A stretch of DNA of 64,000 nt from Reinekea thalattae (GCF_008041945.1 NZ_VKAD01000001.1:1922001-1986000); one strand, 5' to 3'. Numbered from the stretch's first letter, positions 34,818-43,975 are shown. Program-made: numbers and translations. Notes: generated by a model from the sequence alone, not told the origin.

Positions 34818-35417
34818 CTAATCCACTAACTCAATATCTAAAGACTCCAGTAACGCTAAGGCTTCAAATCGAGTAAATTTAGCGTTTGTTAATTTATTTT
34901 CCATAAGGTCGATCGAAAAATTACTCGACTCAGTAAAATCAACGGCTTCTAAGTCGGTATGCATAAATAAGCTATTAGTAAAATCACAATAATTCATTGA
35001 TGCGTTTTTTAGCTTAGCCTCTCTAAAGTCGACCTCATGCAGTTTGCATTCTTCAAGCTTTAACTCATGCAACGTTAAACCAAAAAAAGAAGAGTCATTC
35101 ATAATGCAACGATTAAAACTTAACTCTGCATCCACCTGAAAAGATGGCCAAGAAGCACGAGTCCAATCAACGCCCACCAGTTTGCAATCTGTAAACGTTA
35201 GATCGTAAAAACGTGAATTTTTAACTTTCATCAAACTGAGATTGCATTGATTAAAGGTGCAGCTTAAAAATTTGCAGCGATCAAAAATAGCGTCAGAGAA
35301 ATCACAGTTATTAAATTCACAGCTTTCGAACTCAGTCCCTATAAGCTCTATAGCCTGTAACGTCTCATGACTAAAGGTAGTATCAAAATACTGTTCAGAA
35401 CTATCGAAAACATTCAT
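34818..35417 (-). CDS. Pentapeptide-repeat protein
   Basis: A 199-residue protein built of A(D/N)LXX-type five-residue repeats, e.g. FESCEFNNCDFSDAIFDRC and LHEVDFREAKLKNASMNYCDF. These fold as a right-handed quadrilateral beta-helix. Cys is frequent at the inward positions. Members such as Qnr and McbG protect DNA gyrase, but many pentapeptide proteins do other things, and nothing here identifies the role. Confidence 0.85.
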   Translation of the reverse strand: MNVFDSSEQYFDTTFSHETLQAIELIGTEFESCEFNNCDFSDAIFDRCKFLSCTFNQCNLSLMKVKNSRFYDLTFTDCKLVGVDWTRASWPSFQVDAELSFNRCIMNDSSFFGLTLHELKLEECKLHEVDFREAKLKNASMNYCDFTNSLFMHTDLEAVDFTESSNFSIDLMENKLTNAKFTRFEALALLESLDIELVD

Positions 35418-35444
35418 TAATATCAGCCTATTATTTTAGAACAA

Positions 35445-36371
35445 CTATTCAGCCACGAACGATTGCTCGGCTTTTTCAAAACAATTTTGAATGGCTTTTT
35501 TCGATGGAATAGCGCCTGCTGGTGCATGCACTTGCATTTTTTCACAATCAATAATGACCGGAACCGAGCTACTGGCTTTTAGAATTTTTTTCATCTTTAG
35601 GCTTTTTAATACCGCTATATCATCAGCGCTTGGTGATGCATCGAATATGAAATACATATAGTGAATAGCCGCTTTAGTACCAGATAAGGCAGATTTTTTT
35701 AACGGTATGAGCTTTTCAAAATAGGCAGCGCTGTTATCTTTCGCTTGCGCCACCGTAATTTTATTCATGTCGAAAACGGATACCGATAAGAACGTATTGA
35801 CGTATTTTTTTACCGCAACAAACGCCAATCCTGATTGCTCTGGCTCGTCCTCTTGGTTTAATACTAACGGGTCGATCTCTGCAAAACCTTGACTATTAAC
35901 GACGATATCTTTGAGCCGTTCGCGTACTGTTGGCAAAGCACTAAAATAAGAAATTTGCTTTTTACGCTTCATCGCCGCGCTATAAATTAAAAAACCAATC
36001 ACGGCAATAAATAACAACTTACCACCAAGGCGATTCCAAAAACTAAGGTACGGCTTTTCTGGCAATGTTTCTCCGGCGGCATAAACGATGAGTTTTATAT
36101 CCTCATTAGGAATGTCTATATAGCTGCCTTCGTCTTGCAACATACCAACCAGCCTGCCGTCATAATTAAAAACCGGCACAAACAAAATCGATACCGATTT
36201 ATAGAGATAGCCGATATCGACGTAATCACCATTTGCGGCTTGGAAGCGCTCGTCATCGGGAAGTTCGAGTACCTTAACGATGTCTTCACCGCCATACGAA
36301 AATAATATGGCATGCGCATAACTTGGACTCATGGCAAGCATAAACAACAAAGCTAAAATAGATTTTTTCAT
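35445..36371 (-). CDS. Membrane-anchored protein of unknown function with signal peptide
   Basis: A 308-residue protein. A signal peptide (MKKSILALLFMLAMSPSYAHA) is followed by a small periplasmic beta domain with GDYVDIGYLYKSVSILFVPVFNYDGRLVGML. A transmembrane helix (LLFIAVIGFLIYSAAMKRKKQ, about residues 115-135) and a cytoplasmic alpha/beta domain of about 170 residues follow. The longer frame from 36434 adds 21 residues before the signal peptide. MKKSIL at 36371 is the better start. I do not recognise the family. The layout (outside sensor-like domain, one helix, inside domain) suggests signal transfer or membrane scaffolding, without proof. Confidence 0.65.
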   Translation of the reverse strand: MKKSILALLFMLAMSPSYAHAILFSYGGEDIVKVLELPDDERFQAANGDYVDIGYLYKSVSILFVPVFNYDGRLVGMLQDEGSYIDIPNEDIKLIVYAAGETLPEKPYLSFWNRLGGKLLFIAVIGFLIYSAAMKRKKQISYFSALPTVRERLKDIVVNSQGFAEIDPLVLNQEDEPEQSGLAFVAVKKYVNTFLSVSVFDMNKITVAQAKDNSAAYFEKLIPLKKSALSGTKAAIHYMYFIFDASPSADDIAVLKSLKMKKILKASSSVPVIIDCEKMQVHAPAGAIPSKKAIQNCFEKAEQSFVAE

Positions 36372-36605
36372 GGTTGACCTTTTATTAATAAAGCAGCATG
36401 AATCTCTTATCAGGCAAATAGATAAAGGCCTCAAGGTATAGGTTTTTTAAGGCTAGCGATCATGGCTAATCGTTAAATTTTTTAAAAAGATTAGGTTGCA
36501 GCCAATATACAGCAAGCGATTCGCTTAATCGACACTCTGAATATTGGCTAACAAACGGATGGCGCGTTAAAACAAACAGCAGCTGGGCGCTGCTTATTCG
36601 AGGCT

Positions 36606-37610
36606 CTAACGGTTTAGCGGTATGCAGGGAGCTTCTAGACACTGATTCACTTCGATCGTGATATGAGAGAGCCGATCAAACTCGGCCAGCAACGCCTGAT
36701 AATGCTCAATAGGTTGCGGGTAGTGCGTCACTAACGAAAGGATTGCCGCGTGATGATCAGAACTTATTTTCCAGACATGCAAATCAACCACTCGGTTATC
36801 GGCATCCTGTTCTATTTTGGCTTTCACCGCCTGCAAGTATTTAGGTTCGATACTGGCATCGAGCAAAATAGGCGCCGTCTGCTTGAGCAAACCATACGAC
36901 CAGCGGGTAATAATAATAGCCCCGACGACACCCATAACAGGGTCTAGCCAATTCCAAGCAAAATACTTTGCCGCCAATAACGCGACGATTGCCAGCAGCG
37001 AAGTCATGGCATCGGCCAATACATGCATATAGGCAGCTTGTAAATTGTGGTCACGAGAATGAGATGGCTGCGCTCGGTGTTCGTGGTGTTCGTGGTGTTC
37101 GTGGTGTTCGTGGTGTTCGTGGTGTTCGTGGTGTTCGTGGTGATGATGATGGTGGTGATCATCTTTCAGCAAGAACACACTGATCACATTAATCGCTAAG
37201 CCAATGCAGGCGACTAAAATAGCTTCGTTAAAGTGGATCACCTGTGGCGCAAACATTCGGTGCATCGATTCGATCATCATCACCAACGCCACAACCGCGA
37301 GCGCGATAGCGCTAGCAAAACCACCCAAAACATTAACCTTACCTGTTCCGAGTGCAAAAGCAGGGCTATTGGCATGCTTACGAGCGTAGTGATAAGCAAA
37401 CAACGTAATCATAAACGCCGCGACATGGGTGCTCATGTGCCAACCATCGGCCAATAACGCCATCGAGCCAAACAGGCTACCGGCGACAATCTCTGCAATC
37501 ATAGTGACAGCCGTGAACACCAACACATACCAGGTTCGGCGTTCGCCCTGATTATTCTTTAGGCTAAAGTCGTGATTGTGTTGCCAATTGTCCAAGCTAT
37601 GTACATGCAT
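36606..37610 (-). CDS. dmeF: Cation diffusion facilitator, DmeF type (Co2+/Ni2+ efflux)
   Basis: A 334-residue inner-membrane metal/proton antiporter. The His-rich start MHVHSLDNWQHNHDFSLKNNQGERRT is the DmeF signature. Six transmembrane helices follow with metal-site residues in ALLADGWHMSTHV (TM2) and YMHVLADAMTSLLA (TM5). A cytoplasmic domain ends the protein. Between TM4 and TM5 lies a His/Glu-rich loop: seven His, then about seven EHH triplets, encoded by a 9-bp tandem array. Upstream (37649-37662) the palindrome ATAGT-CACT-ACTAT could be an operator. No dmeR-like repressor gene is adjacent. Confidence 0.92.
   Translation of the reverse strand: MHVHSLDNWQHNHDFSLKNNQGERRTWYVLVFTAVTMIAEIVAGSLFGSMALLADGWHMSTHVAAFMITLFAYHYARKHANSPAFALGTGKVNVLGGFASAIALAVVALVMMIESMHRMFAPQVIHFNEAILVACIGLAINVISVFLLKDDHHHHHHHEHHEHHEHHEHHEHHEHHEHRAQPSHSRDHNLQAAYMHVLADAMTSLLAIVALLAAKYFAWNWLDPVMGVVGAIIITRWSYGLLKQTAPILLDASIEPKYLQAVKAKIEQDADNRVVDLHVWKISSDHHAAILSLVTHYPQPIEHYQALLAEFDRLSHITIEVNQCLEAPCIPLNR
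37076..37142. repeat. 9-bp tandem array inside dmeF encoding (EHH)n
   Basis: Seven copies of the 9-bp unit TTCGTGGTG (plus strand) encode Glu-His-His triplets on the minus strand. The copies are perfect, so slippage by whole units would keep the frame and change the number of metal-binding His residues in the loop. Confidence 0.95.
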
Positions 37611-37725
37611 AAAAAACCTTACTGCGTTATTTGAGAGTAATGTAAATGATAGTCACTACTATGTAGCAAACCGCTCTACGAATACTTTGATCTAACTCAG
37701 CCAAGGTTATTTTATACCGACCTAG

Positions 37726-38385
37726 CTAAGGCGCGTTACGTTGTGATGGATCACGGGTAAAGGCTTTTAGCTGTTGATGAGGGTCGACCTGCGCTTTAAA
37801 TTGACGTGCAGCCTCGGCCCACCAAACAAGTTGATTAAAGCTGCGAGAAAAGTAGTCGAACCAGGCTTTAGCATCTTCACCTTCTTGCCATTGCCCATTT
37901 TCGTTCAGCACCTGCTGGGCACTCGGCACATGCGTCATGGCAGAAACCGGTAAGCATCCTAGCTCCGATAAAAAAGTACGCATGCCCAGCGCGGCTCTCA
38001 TACCACCCCATTGTCCGGCAGAATAAGTAACGATAGCGCTGGGTTTATAGGAAAACAGCGAGCTACCAAAATGGTTGAGTAGATTCGACAGTGCCGGGCT
38101 CATTGAATGGTTGTATTCTGGACTGATCATGACGTAGCCGTCTGCCGATTCAATTGTCTGCGCCAATTCTGCCAACGGTGTTGGTGCTTGCGATTTTGCA
38201 TACGCAAAGTGCGGCTTAAAAATTGGTTCCATTGGGTAGTCGAGCGCATCGACGACAACAATTTCATGCTCACTGAAACGCTCAGCAAAACAATTTAAAC
38301 AGGCTTTAAGCACTCGCGTACCTAAACGAGCAGGTTTAGGCGGTGTGCTATCGCGTACGGTACCTAAAAATACAACCAGTTTCAT
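37726..38385 (-). CDS. NAD(P)H-dependent FMN reductase family protein
   Basis: A 219-residue flavodoxin-like quinone/FMN reductase. The FMN phosphate loop is LGTVRDSTPPKPARLGTRVLKAC near the N-terminus. The strand-3 motif SPEYNHSMSPALSNLLNHFG and SAGQWGGMRAALGMRTFLSELGC are typical. It may reduce quinones or supply reduced flavin. It has no operon partner; dmeF lies 115 bases further on the same strand. Confidence 0.87.
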   Translation of the reverse strand: MKLVVFLGTVRDSTPPKPARLGTRVLKACLNCFAERFSEHEIVVVDALDYPMEPIFKPHFAYAKSQAPTPLAELAQTIESADGYVMISPEYNHSMSPALSNLLNHFGSSLFSYKPSAIVTYSAGQWGGMRAALGMRTFLSELGCLPVSAMTHVPSAQQVLNENGQWQEGEDAKAWFDYFSRSFNQLVWWAEAARQFKAQVDPHQQLKAFTRDPSQRNAP

Positions 38386-38446
38386 GATGACTCCTTTTCG
38401 CCAAAATAGATTTGTAACAACTTTTTAAAAACTGACCGCGGTTTGC

Positions 38447-38776
38447 TTAATGACCGATCGCCTTCGAAAAAACATTCATAACGACGACACCACTGATAAT
38501 CAACGCAATGCCCAACAGTGCTGCCCAATCAAGTTTTTGGCCAAAGATCATGGCGCCCATGAGCGTGATAAGCACCACACCCAAACCTGACCAAATGGCA
38601 TAAGCAACGCCAATAGGAATGGTTTTAAGCACTAACGATAAAAAATAAAAGGTGATGGCATAACCGACTATCACGAGCATGCTCGGCAGTGGTTTAGAGA
38701 ATTGTTCCGATGCTTTTAAGGCACCCGTGGCGATAACCTCTGCAACAATAGCAATGGCCAAATAAAGATACCCCAT
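38447..38776 (-). CDS. Small multidrug resistance (SMR) efflux protein, EmrE/QacE-like
   Basis: A 109-residue four-helix proton-coupled exporter that works as an antiparallel dimer. The essential Glu is in the first helix ([13 protein letters not shown]). [18 protein letters not shown] contains the GVAYAIW-type signature of the drug-exporting subclass. This differs from the Gdx (guanidinium) subclass, and no guanidine riboswitch was seen upstream. The likely role is export of quaternary ammonium or similar cations. Confidence 0.9.
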   Translation of the reverse strand: MGYLYLAIAIVAEVIATGALKASEQFSKPLPSMLVIVGYAITFYFLSLVLKTIPIGVAYAIWSGLGVVLITLMGAMIFGQKLDWAALLGIALIISGVVVMNVFSKAIGH

Positions 38777-38848
38777 CTGAACTCCTTAACGATTTCAACA
38801 ACGGTCGGCTCATGCTAGCAAGCTTTTAGGCAGCACTAAATAGCCATG

Positions 38849-39343
38849 CTATTGGCTAAAGCTAAGACTATCTCTTTTGCCTGTATGACAATCGCCAAAC
38901 AGTTCCATTTCGATAGTCTCACTGCCCGCAGACTGCTGAAAATAAAGCGTTAAACCAGAGACCTTATCTTCTCTAGCCGAGGCAGGATCGTGGAATAACC
39001 AAACCTCTTGCCAGCGTGTCTGAAAGTGATTAACGATGCGTGCTTCAATAAACTCTTGTTCACCATAACCACATAGTTGATTGATCACAAGGAAGGCAAC
39101 CTCATGTTGATACTCCTCGCTCATGGCTGTTTCACCCGGCTTTCCCGCCCAGTCTTGAACGTAAACAACCGACTGACTATTTGATTGAGAATGATCAACC
39201 ACTAAGCGCAGCGGCGATTTTTTTTCGGCTTGCACTTTATTCCAAGAACGTTGCATAGATTCACTGGAGGTTGTGGCACAGCCAATGAGAAACATCAAAC
39301 TGATGAATGCGCCACTGTACTGTAACCACCTTTTGGTCTTCAC
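38849..39343 (-). CDS. Putative lipoprotein of unknown function
   Basis: A 164-residue protein with a lipoprotein signal: a basic start, a hydrophobic stretch and lipobox LIGC with Cys near residue 22, followed by ATTSSES. The +2 residue is Ala, so outer-membrane sorting is expected. The mature part has two further Cys (CGYGEQ, DCHTG) that could form a disulfide. No family is recognised. Confidence 0.7.
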   Translation of the reverse strand: MKTKRWLQYSGAFISLMFLIGCATTSSESMQRSWNKVQAEKKSPLRLVVDHSQSNSQSVVYVQDWAGKPGETAMSEEYQHEVAFLVINQLCGYGEQEFIEARIVNHFQTRWQEVWLFHDPASAREDKVSGLTLYFQQSAGSETIEMELFGDCHTGKRDSLSFSQ

Positions 39344-39490
39344 GTTTTACTCCTAAAAATTTTGCGCACGTTTATTGTTCTGCGCAAATCTATTGGGTTC
39401 AGTAGAGATATTGTGCGCATAGCTTGTTTTACAAGCTGAAGTTAAAGATTAGCTAAGCTAAAACTGAAAACATTCGGTAAACCTGCAAAG

Positions 39491-39542
39491 GAGGTTAGAG
39501 GTTAGAGGTTAGAGGTTAGAGGTTAGAGGTTAGAGGTTAGAG
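39491..39542. repeat. Heptanucleotide tandem array (GAGGTTA)n, about 7 copies
   Basis: Seven perfect copies of GAGGTTA plus a partial copy lie 42 bases past the ASCH gene stop (minus strand), in the gap leading to the lipoprotein gene. Unit length and placement resemble the array near 32316, but the unit sequence differs. Confidence 0.93.
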
Positions 39543-39583
39543 AAATTTTAGTTTAGTAATAAAAGCAACGAGCTTATTCGTCG

Positions 39584-40054
39584 TTACTTTTTAGGGTAAA
39601 CCATTTTAAAACGCTCAAGCACTAATAGCATTTCTGGTGTCGGTTCTATATTAAGTTTCTGGCACTCTTGAGCAAAAAAATCCCAATGCGATTCTCGCCA
39701 ATGGCTCAAGGTTTTATCGCCTTCACCTTCTTGCTCGGCAAATTCCGCCGTAACATCCTGATAACAACAATGGCTAACCTGTGTCGTTTCGATAATACAC
39801 ACCGGTTCACCACTGTAGTTAGTCACCACCTGTAAATGGCCGACTCTCGGCATCTGTTCACCTTCATGGCTGTACCAATAATCCAAACTACAGGTGGCGG
39901 TTTTTTCTCCGCGCAAAACTAATTCTGCGCAGAGATCCGCATTGTATTTATCGGCACAAAAATAATCGCTGCTAAAAGACGAATAACGCTGAGCTTGCTC
40001 TGCACTTAAACTCGATAAGTATTGCTGCAAAAATTCTTGACTTGTTTTATTCAT
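39584..40054 (-). CDS. ASCH-domain protein
   Basis: A 156-residue protein with the ASCH fold (related to PUA, RNA-binding). LVLRGEKTATCSLDYWY carries the GxKxxT core near residue 50. QMPRVGHLQVVTNYSGEPVCIIETTQV and EGDKTLSHWRESHWDFF complete the domain. Some ASCH proteins hydrolyse N4-acetylcytidine and others bind RNA; this one cannot be placed. It is followed closely on the same strand by an oxidoreductase gene upstream, so the two may be co-transcribed. Confidence 0.85.
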   Translation of the reverse strand: MNKTSQEFLQQYLSSLSAEQAQRYSSFSSDYFCADKYNADLCAELVLRGEKTATCSLDYWYSHEGEQMPRVGHLQVVTNYSGEPVCIIETTQVSHCCYQDVTAEFAEQEGEGDKTLSHWRESHWDFFAQECQKLNIEPTPEMLLVLERFKMVYPKK

Positions 40055-40075
40055 AAATCGATTAGCCCAATTAAT

Positions 40076-41059
40076 TTAATCAGCCTGTAAAATTTGTTCC
40101 ATCACCCAACTGGTATGCAATGCCGTTTGTCCGGTAGAGGGATGAACCGGCTCGCCACTGCTGAGTTGCTGGCGCATATTTTCAACATGATAGCGCTGGA
40201 TGTTTTCTGGGTTTTCTATGTTGAACGACTGTGTCTGATCGCCAGTATAAATATAGATCGGTTGCTCTTCGAATATTGAAAATCGAATCTCACCGAGACT
40301 GCCTAGCACGACCACTTCATCTTTGTGTTTAAAAGCACCAAAGTTCCAATAGCCTGTACCAGTAATACCATTTTTGTGATGCCAACAGGCACTGACAGCA
40401 TCAAACGCGCTGTACAAAGCCTGCTGATTAACGCCAACGCCTGAAACTTTTTCATAGTTACCAAACAGGTATGCAAACAAATCCAAACCATGACTGGCGA
40501 GATCATCAAAATAGCCGCCCAGAGCAACCTGCTTATCGGTTCGCCAGTTGTATTCCTTAGACTCATCGAGTGCGCTGGTCGGGCTATGGAATTGCCAACT
40601 GACGTGACGTACGCTGCCAATGTCACCGTTATCAATGCACTGCTTAACCTGCTGAAAGCGCGGTAATGATCTGCGGTAATAGGCTACAAATAGCGGTAAC
40701 TTGGCTGCCTCAAAGGCTGCAACAATTGCTTCGCTATCACTTAAGCTGGGCGCTAATGGCTTTTCAATGCAAGCAATTTTATTCGCTTTAGCCACCTTAA
40801 GCGCGTATTCCATATGGCTGTCTGGCGGCGTAGCGATATAGACCGCATCGACCTCATCATCATCGATTAACGCCTGTGCGTCGGTATAGTATTTTTTAAT
40901 GCCATGGCGTTGAGCGTAATCCTGTACCAGCTCTGCATTTCGACGCATCACGGCAACCACTTCGAAGCCATCGGTTTTTTGATAAGCTGGGCCGCTCTTT
41001 ACTTCGGTAACCGCGCCACAGCCAATAATGCCCCAACGAATATTTTTGTTTTTATTCAT
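40076..41059 (-). CDS. Gfo/Idh/MocA-family oxidoreductase
   Basis: A 327-residue NAD(P)-dependent oxidoreductase. The Rossmann start is IRWGIIGCGAVTEVKSGPAY. The family EKP motif is in ACIEKPLAPSLSD, and GYFDDLASHGLDLFAYLFG carries the catalytic-region Asp/His. The substrate is probably a sugar or inositol derivative, unknown here. ATG at 41059 is chosen because GGAG lies eight bases upstream. A longer reading from 41092 adds 11 residues. Confidence 0.9.
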   Translation of the reverse strand: MNKNKNIRWGIIGCGAVTEVKSGPAYQKTDGFEVVAVMRRNAELVQDYAQRHGIKKYYTDAQALIDDDEVDAVYIATPPDSHMEYALKVAKANKIACIEKPLAPSLSDSEAIVAAFEAAKLPLFVAYYRRSLPRFQQVKQCIDNGDIGSVRHVSWQFHSPTSALDESKEYNWRTDKQVALGGYFDDLASHGLDLFAYLFGNYEKVSGVGVNQQALYSAFDAVSACWHHKNGITGTGYWNFGAFKHKDEVVVLGSLGEIRFSIFEEQPIYIYTGDQTQSFNIENPENIQRYHVENMRQQLSSGEPVHPSTGQTALHTSWVMEQILQAD

Positions 41060-41151
41060 ATCAGCTCCAAACTCAAGGGGATTGATGTTCAAGCCGTTGG
41101 CCTTTTGATGACCGATACAAACGAGATCGGTCGTAATAAACCGCCGACTGG

Positions 41152-41565
41152 TTAAGTCGGGTTAGTGTAATGCACCTGCACTTTTTCGCCTATCCCCCAA
41201 GCGTGCTTTACTTTGTATTCAGAACCGTCGAGTACATGCATGACATTAAGCTCAGAATCAGAGCTCCAATAAAGATTAATGGCGTATTCTTCTGGAGAGC
41301 CCGGCGCTATAAAGATGTTTCCGGCGGAATTTTTTAACGAATGATGCGAACGCACCACAGATATTTGGGTATTTAAGCCGGTCGTTGCGCCACAGTCGCG
41401 CTGAAACACAACCGCCTTGTATTGGCTGTCAGGCGAAACAGCAACGGCATAAACCTGGTTAGAACAGAGCCCGCTGGTTAGACGGAACAGCAAAACCAGC
41501 AATAACACAGGCACGACAATAATCGCCAAACCGACAGAATAAAGCACTAGGGTTAATTTTTTCAT
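41152..41565 (-). CDS. DUF5412-like small membrane-anchored protein
   Basis: A 137-residue protein. One N-terminal hydrophobic helix (LYSVGLAIIVVPVLLLVLLF) anchors a soluble beta domain. CGATTGLNTQISVV and the preceding AVSPDSQYKAVVFQRD fit the DUF5412 pattern. The two Cys (LCSN, DCGA) may pair. The function is unknown. The start MKKLTLVLYS at 41565 is preferred over 41586. Confidence 0.62.
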   Translation of the reverse strand: MKKLTLVLYSVGLAIIVVPVLLLVLLFRLTSGLCSNQVYAVAVSPDSQYKAVVFQRDCGATTGLNTQISVVRSHHSLKNSAGNIFIAPGSPEEYAINLYWSSDSELNVMHVLDGSEYKVKHAWGIGEKVQVHYTNPT

Positions 41566-41684
41566 CTGTACAACAAACTCAGTCAAAAATCAAATAGTAC
41601 ACTGTTCAATATTAAAATTAAGCTATCACTAACAGATATTTTTACTTACCAGCTATGACTCCAAACACAGACAAAGCAGCCTAA

Positions 41685-42092
41685 TTAGGAACGATCTCTC
41701 GGGTGATTAACGCCATCGTAAGTGGGTATCTGTGCAATTTTTAAAGGGTTAATGCCATCCAGACAGGCAACGTTAAAACCATATTGATGCGGGTTGGAGC
41801 GCCGTTGATGATGGGTATAAATGCCGCATTCACTGCAAAAATAATGTTTCGCTTCCATCGTATTAAACTGATACAGCTTTAGTTTATCTTGGCCTTTTAT
41901 AATTTTTATACCGGCCAATTCAACCGAAGCGGCAATGGCGCCTCGACGACGACATAAAGAGCAATCGCAACGGCGTACATCGACCAACCCTTCGGGTAAA
42001 TCGAGTAACATCTCTACCGCGCCACAATGGCAAACCAAGCGATGCTGCGGGTTAATTTTTACACCATCAACCGAACTTAGATTTATCGGCAT
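41685..42092 (-). CDS. GFA-family zinc protein (CENP-V/GFA domain)
   Basis: A 135-residue protein with the Cys set of the glutathione-dependent formaldehyde-activating family: RLVCHCGAV, DVRRCDCSLCRRRGA and YFCSECGIYTHHQRRSNPHQYGFNVACLDGIN. Two zinc sites are expected. Most GFA proteins have no shown enzyme activity, and formaldehyde activation should not be assumed. Confidence 0.9.
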   Translation of the reverse strand: MPINLSSVDGVKINPQHRLVCHCGAVEMLLDLPEGLVDVRRCDCSLCRRRGAIAASVELAGIKIIKGQDKLKLYQFNTMEAKHYFCSECGIYTHHQRRSNPHQYGFNVACLDGINPLKIAQIPTYDGVNHPRDRS

Positions 42093-42133
42093 AACGCCTC
42101 CTATTTAAACGAACAGGATTTTAGTTGCCACAC

Positions 42134-43129
42134 TCAGGCAGTAAAGCTGAACCAAACGTAAAGGCCGTAACCAGCCAACAGAGCAAGTCCTTCCCATCGC
42201 ATTAAACGACGGCCGGTATACAAGAACATTAATAACAGCAGCGCTGTCGCTAACAGAATCCATTGATCAAACAGCAACACTCGAGCTGGAATAGGCAATG
42301 GCTGTAGCAGCGCAGACACACCCAAAATACCCAGCAGGTTAACAATATTACTGCCTAAAATATTACCTACTGCAACATCGGCGTGACGGCGAATCGCAGC
42401 GATCACCGATATCGATAACTCAGGCAGCGAAGTGCCAACCGCCACCAACGTCAGGCCAATTACCGCATCAGGTACCGAAAAATGACGAGCGAGACCGGTC
42501 ACCCCAATAAGGAACAACTGCGAACCAAATACCAGCATCAAAAGCCCAAAACCGACGGCTAAAGTCATGACAATGATTGACTTCGGCTTCGATGTCAGCG
42601 CTTGCGCTTCGGCCTCGTGTACCACACCTGAAGGCGCAGCTTGGTAGCGCTCCGTCCAATAAGCCCAAACTAAATACAGCAACAACAGCGAAACCAAGAT
42701 AAGGCCATCGAATCGAGAAACGCTGTGGTTAGCAGCCAACAGTAAAAACAACAGACTGGCGGCAACAACGGTGATTGCATCGCGCTTAAGAGCCAACGGT
42801 CGCACCGCAAGCGGCGTAATAACTGCGCACAACCCCAAGATAAGCAACACATTTCCAATGTTACTGCCCACCACATTGCCAATGGCGATATCAGGCTGAC
42901 CATCTAATGCGGCATTAACAGAGACCACCAATTCTGGTGCGGAAGTACCAAAGCCTACAATAACTAGACCACTCAACAGCGGCGAAACACCCAAGCGCTC
43001 AGCCGCCGCAAGCGAACCACGAATCAAGGCTTCGCCACCGAAGGTCAGCAGCGCAATGCCAATTAGGAAAAACAGTCCATCAACGATCATATAGCTCATT
43101 ACCCTTAGCAGCTCAGGTGCCAGTAACAA
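42134..43129 (-). CDS. Calcium/sodium antiporter (CaCA family, YrbG-like)
   Basis: A 331-residue membrane protein with ten expected helices in two inverted halves. The alpha-1 repeat LVIVGFGTSAPELVVSVNAAL...GNVVGSNIGN and the alpha-2 repeat LTLVAVGTSLPELSISVIAAI...GNILGSNIVN carry the ion-binding Glu residues. It exchanges Na+ for Ca2+ or a related cation. The true start may be the internal Met at residue 11 or 14 (MSYMIVDGLF), since the first ten residues are atypical. Confidence 0.93.
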   Translation of the reverse strand: MLLAPELLRVMSYMIVDGLFFLIGIALLTFGGEALIRGSLAAAERLGVSPLLSGLVIVGFGTSAPELVVSVNAALDGQPDIAIGNVVGSNIGNVLLILGLCAVITPLAVRPLALKRDAITVVAASLLFLLLAANHSVSRFDGLILVSLLLLYLVWAYWTERYQAAPSGVVHEAEAQALTSKPKSIIVMTLAVGFGLLMLVFGSQLFLIGVTGLARHFSVPDAVIGLTLVAVGTSLPELSISVIAAIRRHADVAVGNILGSNIVNLLGILGVSALLQPLPIPARVLLFDQWILLATALLLLMFLYTGRRLMRWEGLALLAGYGLYVWFSFTA

Positions 43130-43136
43130 TACAGAA

Positions 43137-43799
43137 TTAACGGCTGTAGTTTTTTACATAAACCCGATAACTCATTCCAATAAGTAAGCAAACAAAAGCA
43201 GGTACAAACAACGACTCAAAACCATAAGCGGTATACATCAACGCGCCAGCGGTACCGCCTAAAATAAAACCGACGATAATAAATAGAAACAGCTTAGCTT
43301 TACGTCTATCGAGCGCCTGACCGCGAACGGCGGAACCCAACATCAGGCCTAAGTCGGTAAACAATCCTGTCACGTGAGTGGTTCGAATAATGGCACCGCT
43401 GTAAGTTGTCGCCATAGCATTTTGCAAACCACAGGCCGCCGAGGCAAAAAAATGGCCATAAAACGAGCCACTCAATAATAACCACGATGATAAAAATAAC
43501 AGCAGCGCCTCGATAAAAAGCGTCGTATCGTAATGCTTACCCAGCCTCAGGGTTGAGCCATGCAACAAAAACCCTGCCAGCGAAGCGCCCGCCAAGAAAG
43601 CTAACATAACTCCGAGCAAATGAAATATTTTTTGCCATGACAAACCTAGCAACTGAGCACCCAATAAAGTTGCCGTGCCAGAAAGGTGAGAAACCGACTG
43701 ATGCTCAAAGCCGAGCAGTCCGATTGCATTAACACAACCGGCAATTAACGCTAGCGCAAAAGCGCCCAATTCCACCCATTTAGGTAATTGTGAAATCAA
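43137..43799 (-). CDS. DUF1275 (YoaK-like) membrane protein
   Basis: A 220-residue protein with six hydrophobic segments. GCVNAIGLLGFEHQSVSHLSGTATLLG and the mid-protein CGLQNAMATTYSGAIIRTTHVTGLFTDLG are the family motifs. The transport role is unproven. It ends 8 bases before the start of the CaCA antiporter gene on the same strand, so the two are probably one operon. Confidence 0.9.
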   Translation of the reverse strand: MISQLPKWVELGAFALALIAGCVNAIGLLGFEHQSVSHLSGTATLLGAQLLGLSWQKIFHLLGVMLAFLAGASLAGFLLHGSTLRLGKHYDTTLFIEALLLFLSSWLLLSGSFYGHFFASAACGLQNAMATTYSGAIIRTTHVTGLFTDLGLMLGSAVRGQALDRRKAKLFLFIIVGFILGGTAGALMYTAYGFESLFVPAFVCLLIGMSYRVYVKNYSR

Positions 43800-43975
43800 T
43801 GACTCGCACTCCTATACAACGATCGCCATCGTTTAATGGCTCGTTATTGTAGTTTTTTTTATTTGGATGTTTATAGGGCGAAGTCAAATAATCCAGTGAG
43901 GATTAAAACCTTAGTAACAAATTAGATTTTACGAGTTAGTAAAAGACACCACTATAAAAGCGGCTTTCACTTGAA

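Noticed and set aside
37076-37142. Plus-strand GVR-repeat frame over the dmeF array
   Set aside because: It is the reverse reading of the His-rich loop of DmeF, which is a complete, well-recognised gene on the minus strand.
38777-38848. Guanidine riboswitch before the SMR gene
   Set aside because: No ACGR-loop hairpins were seen, and the protein belongs to the drug-exporting subclass by its signature.
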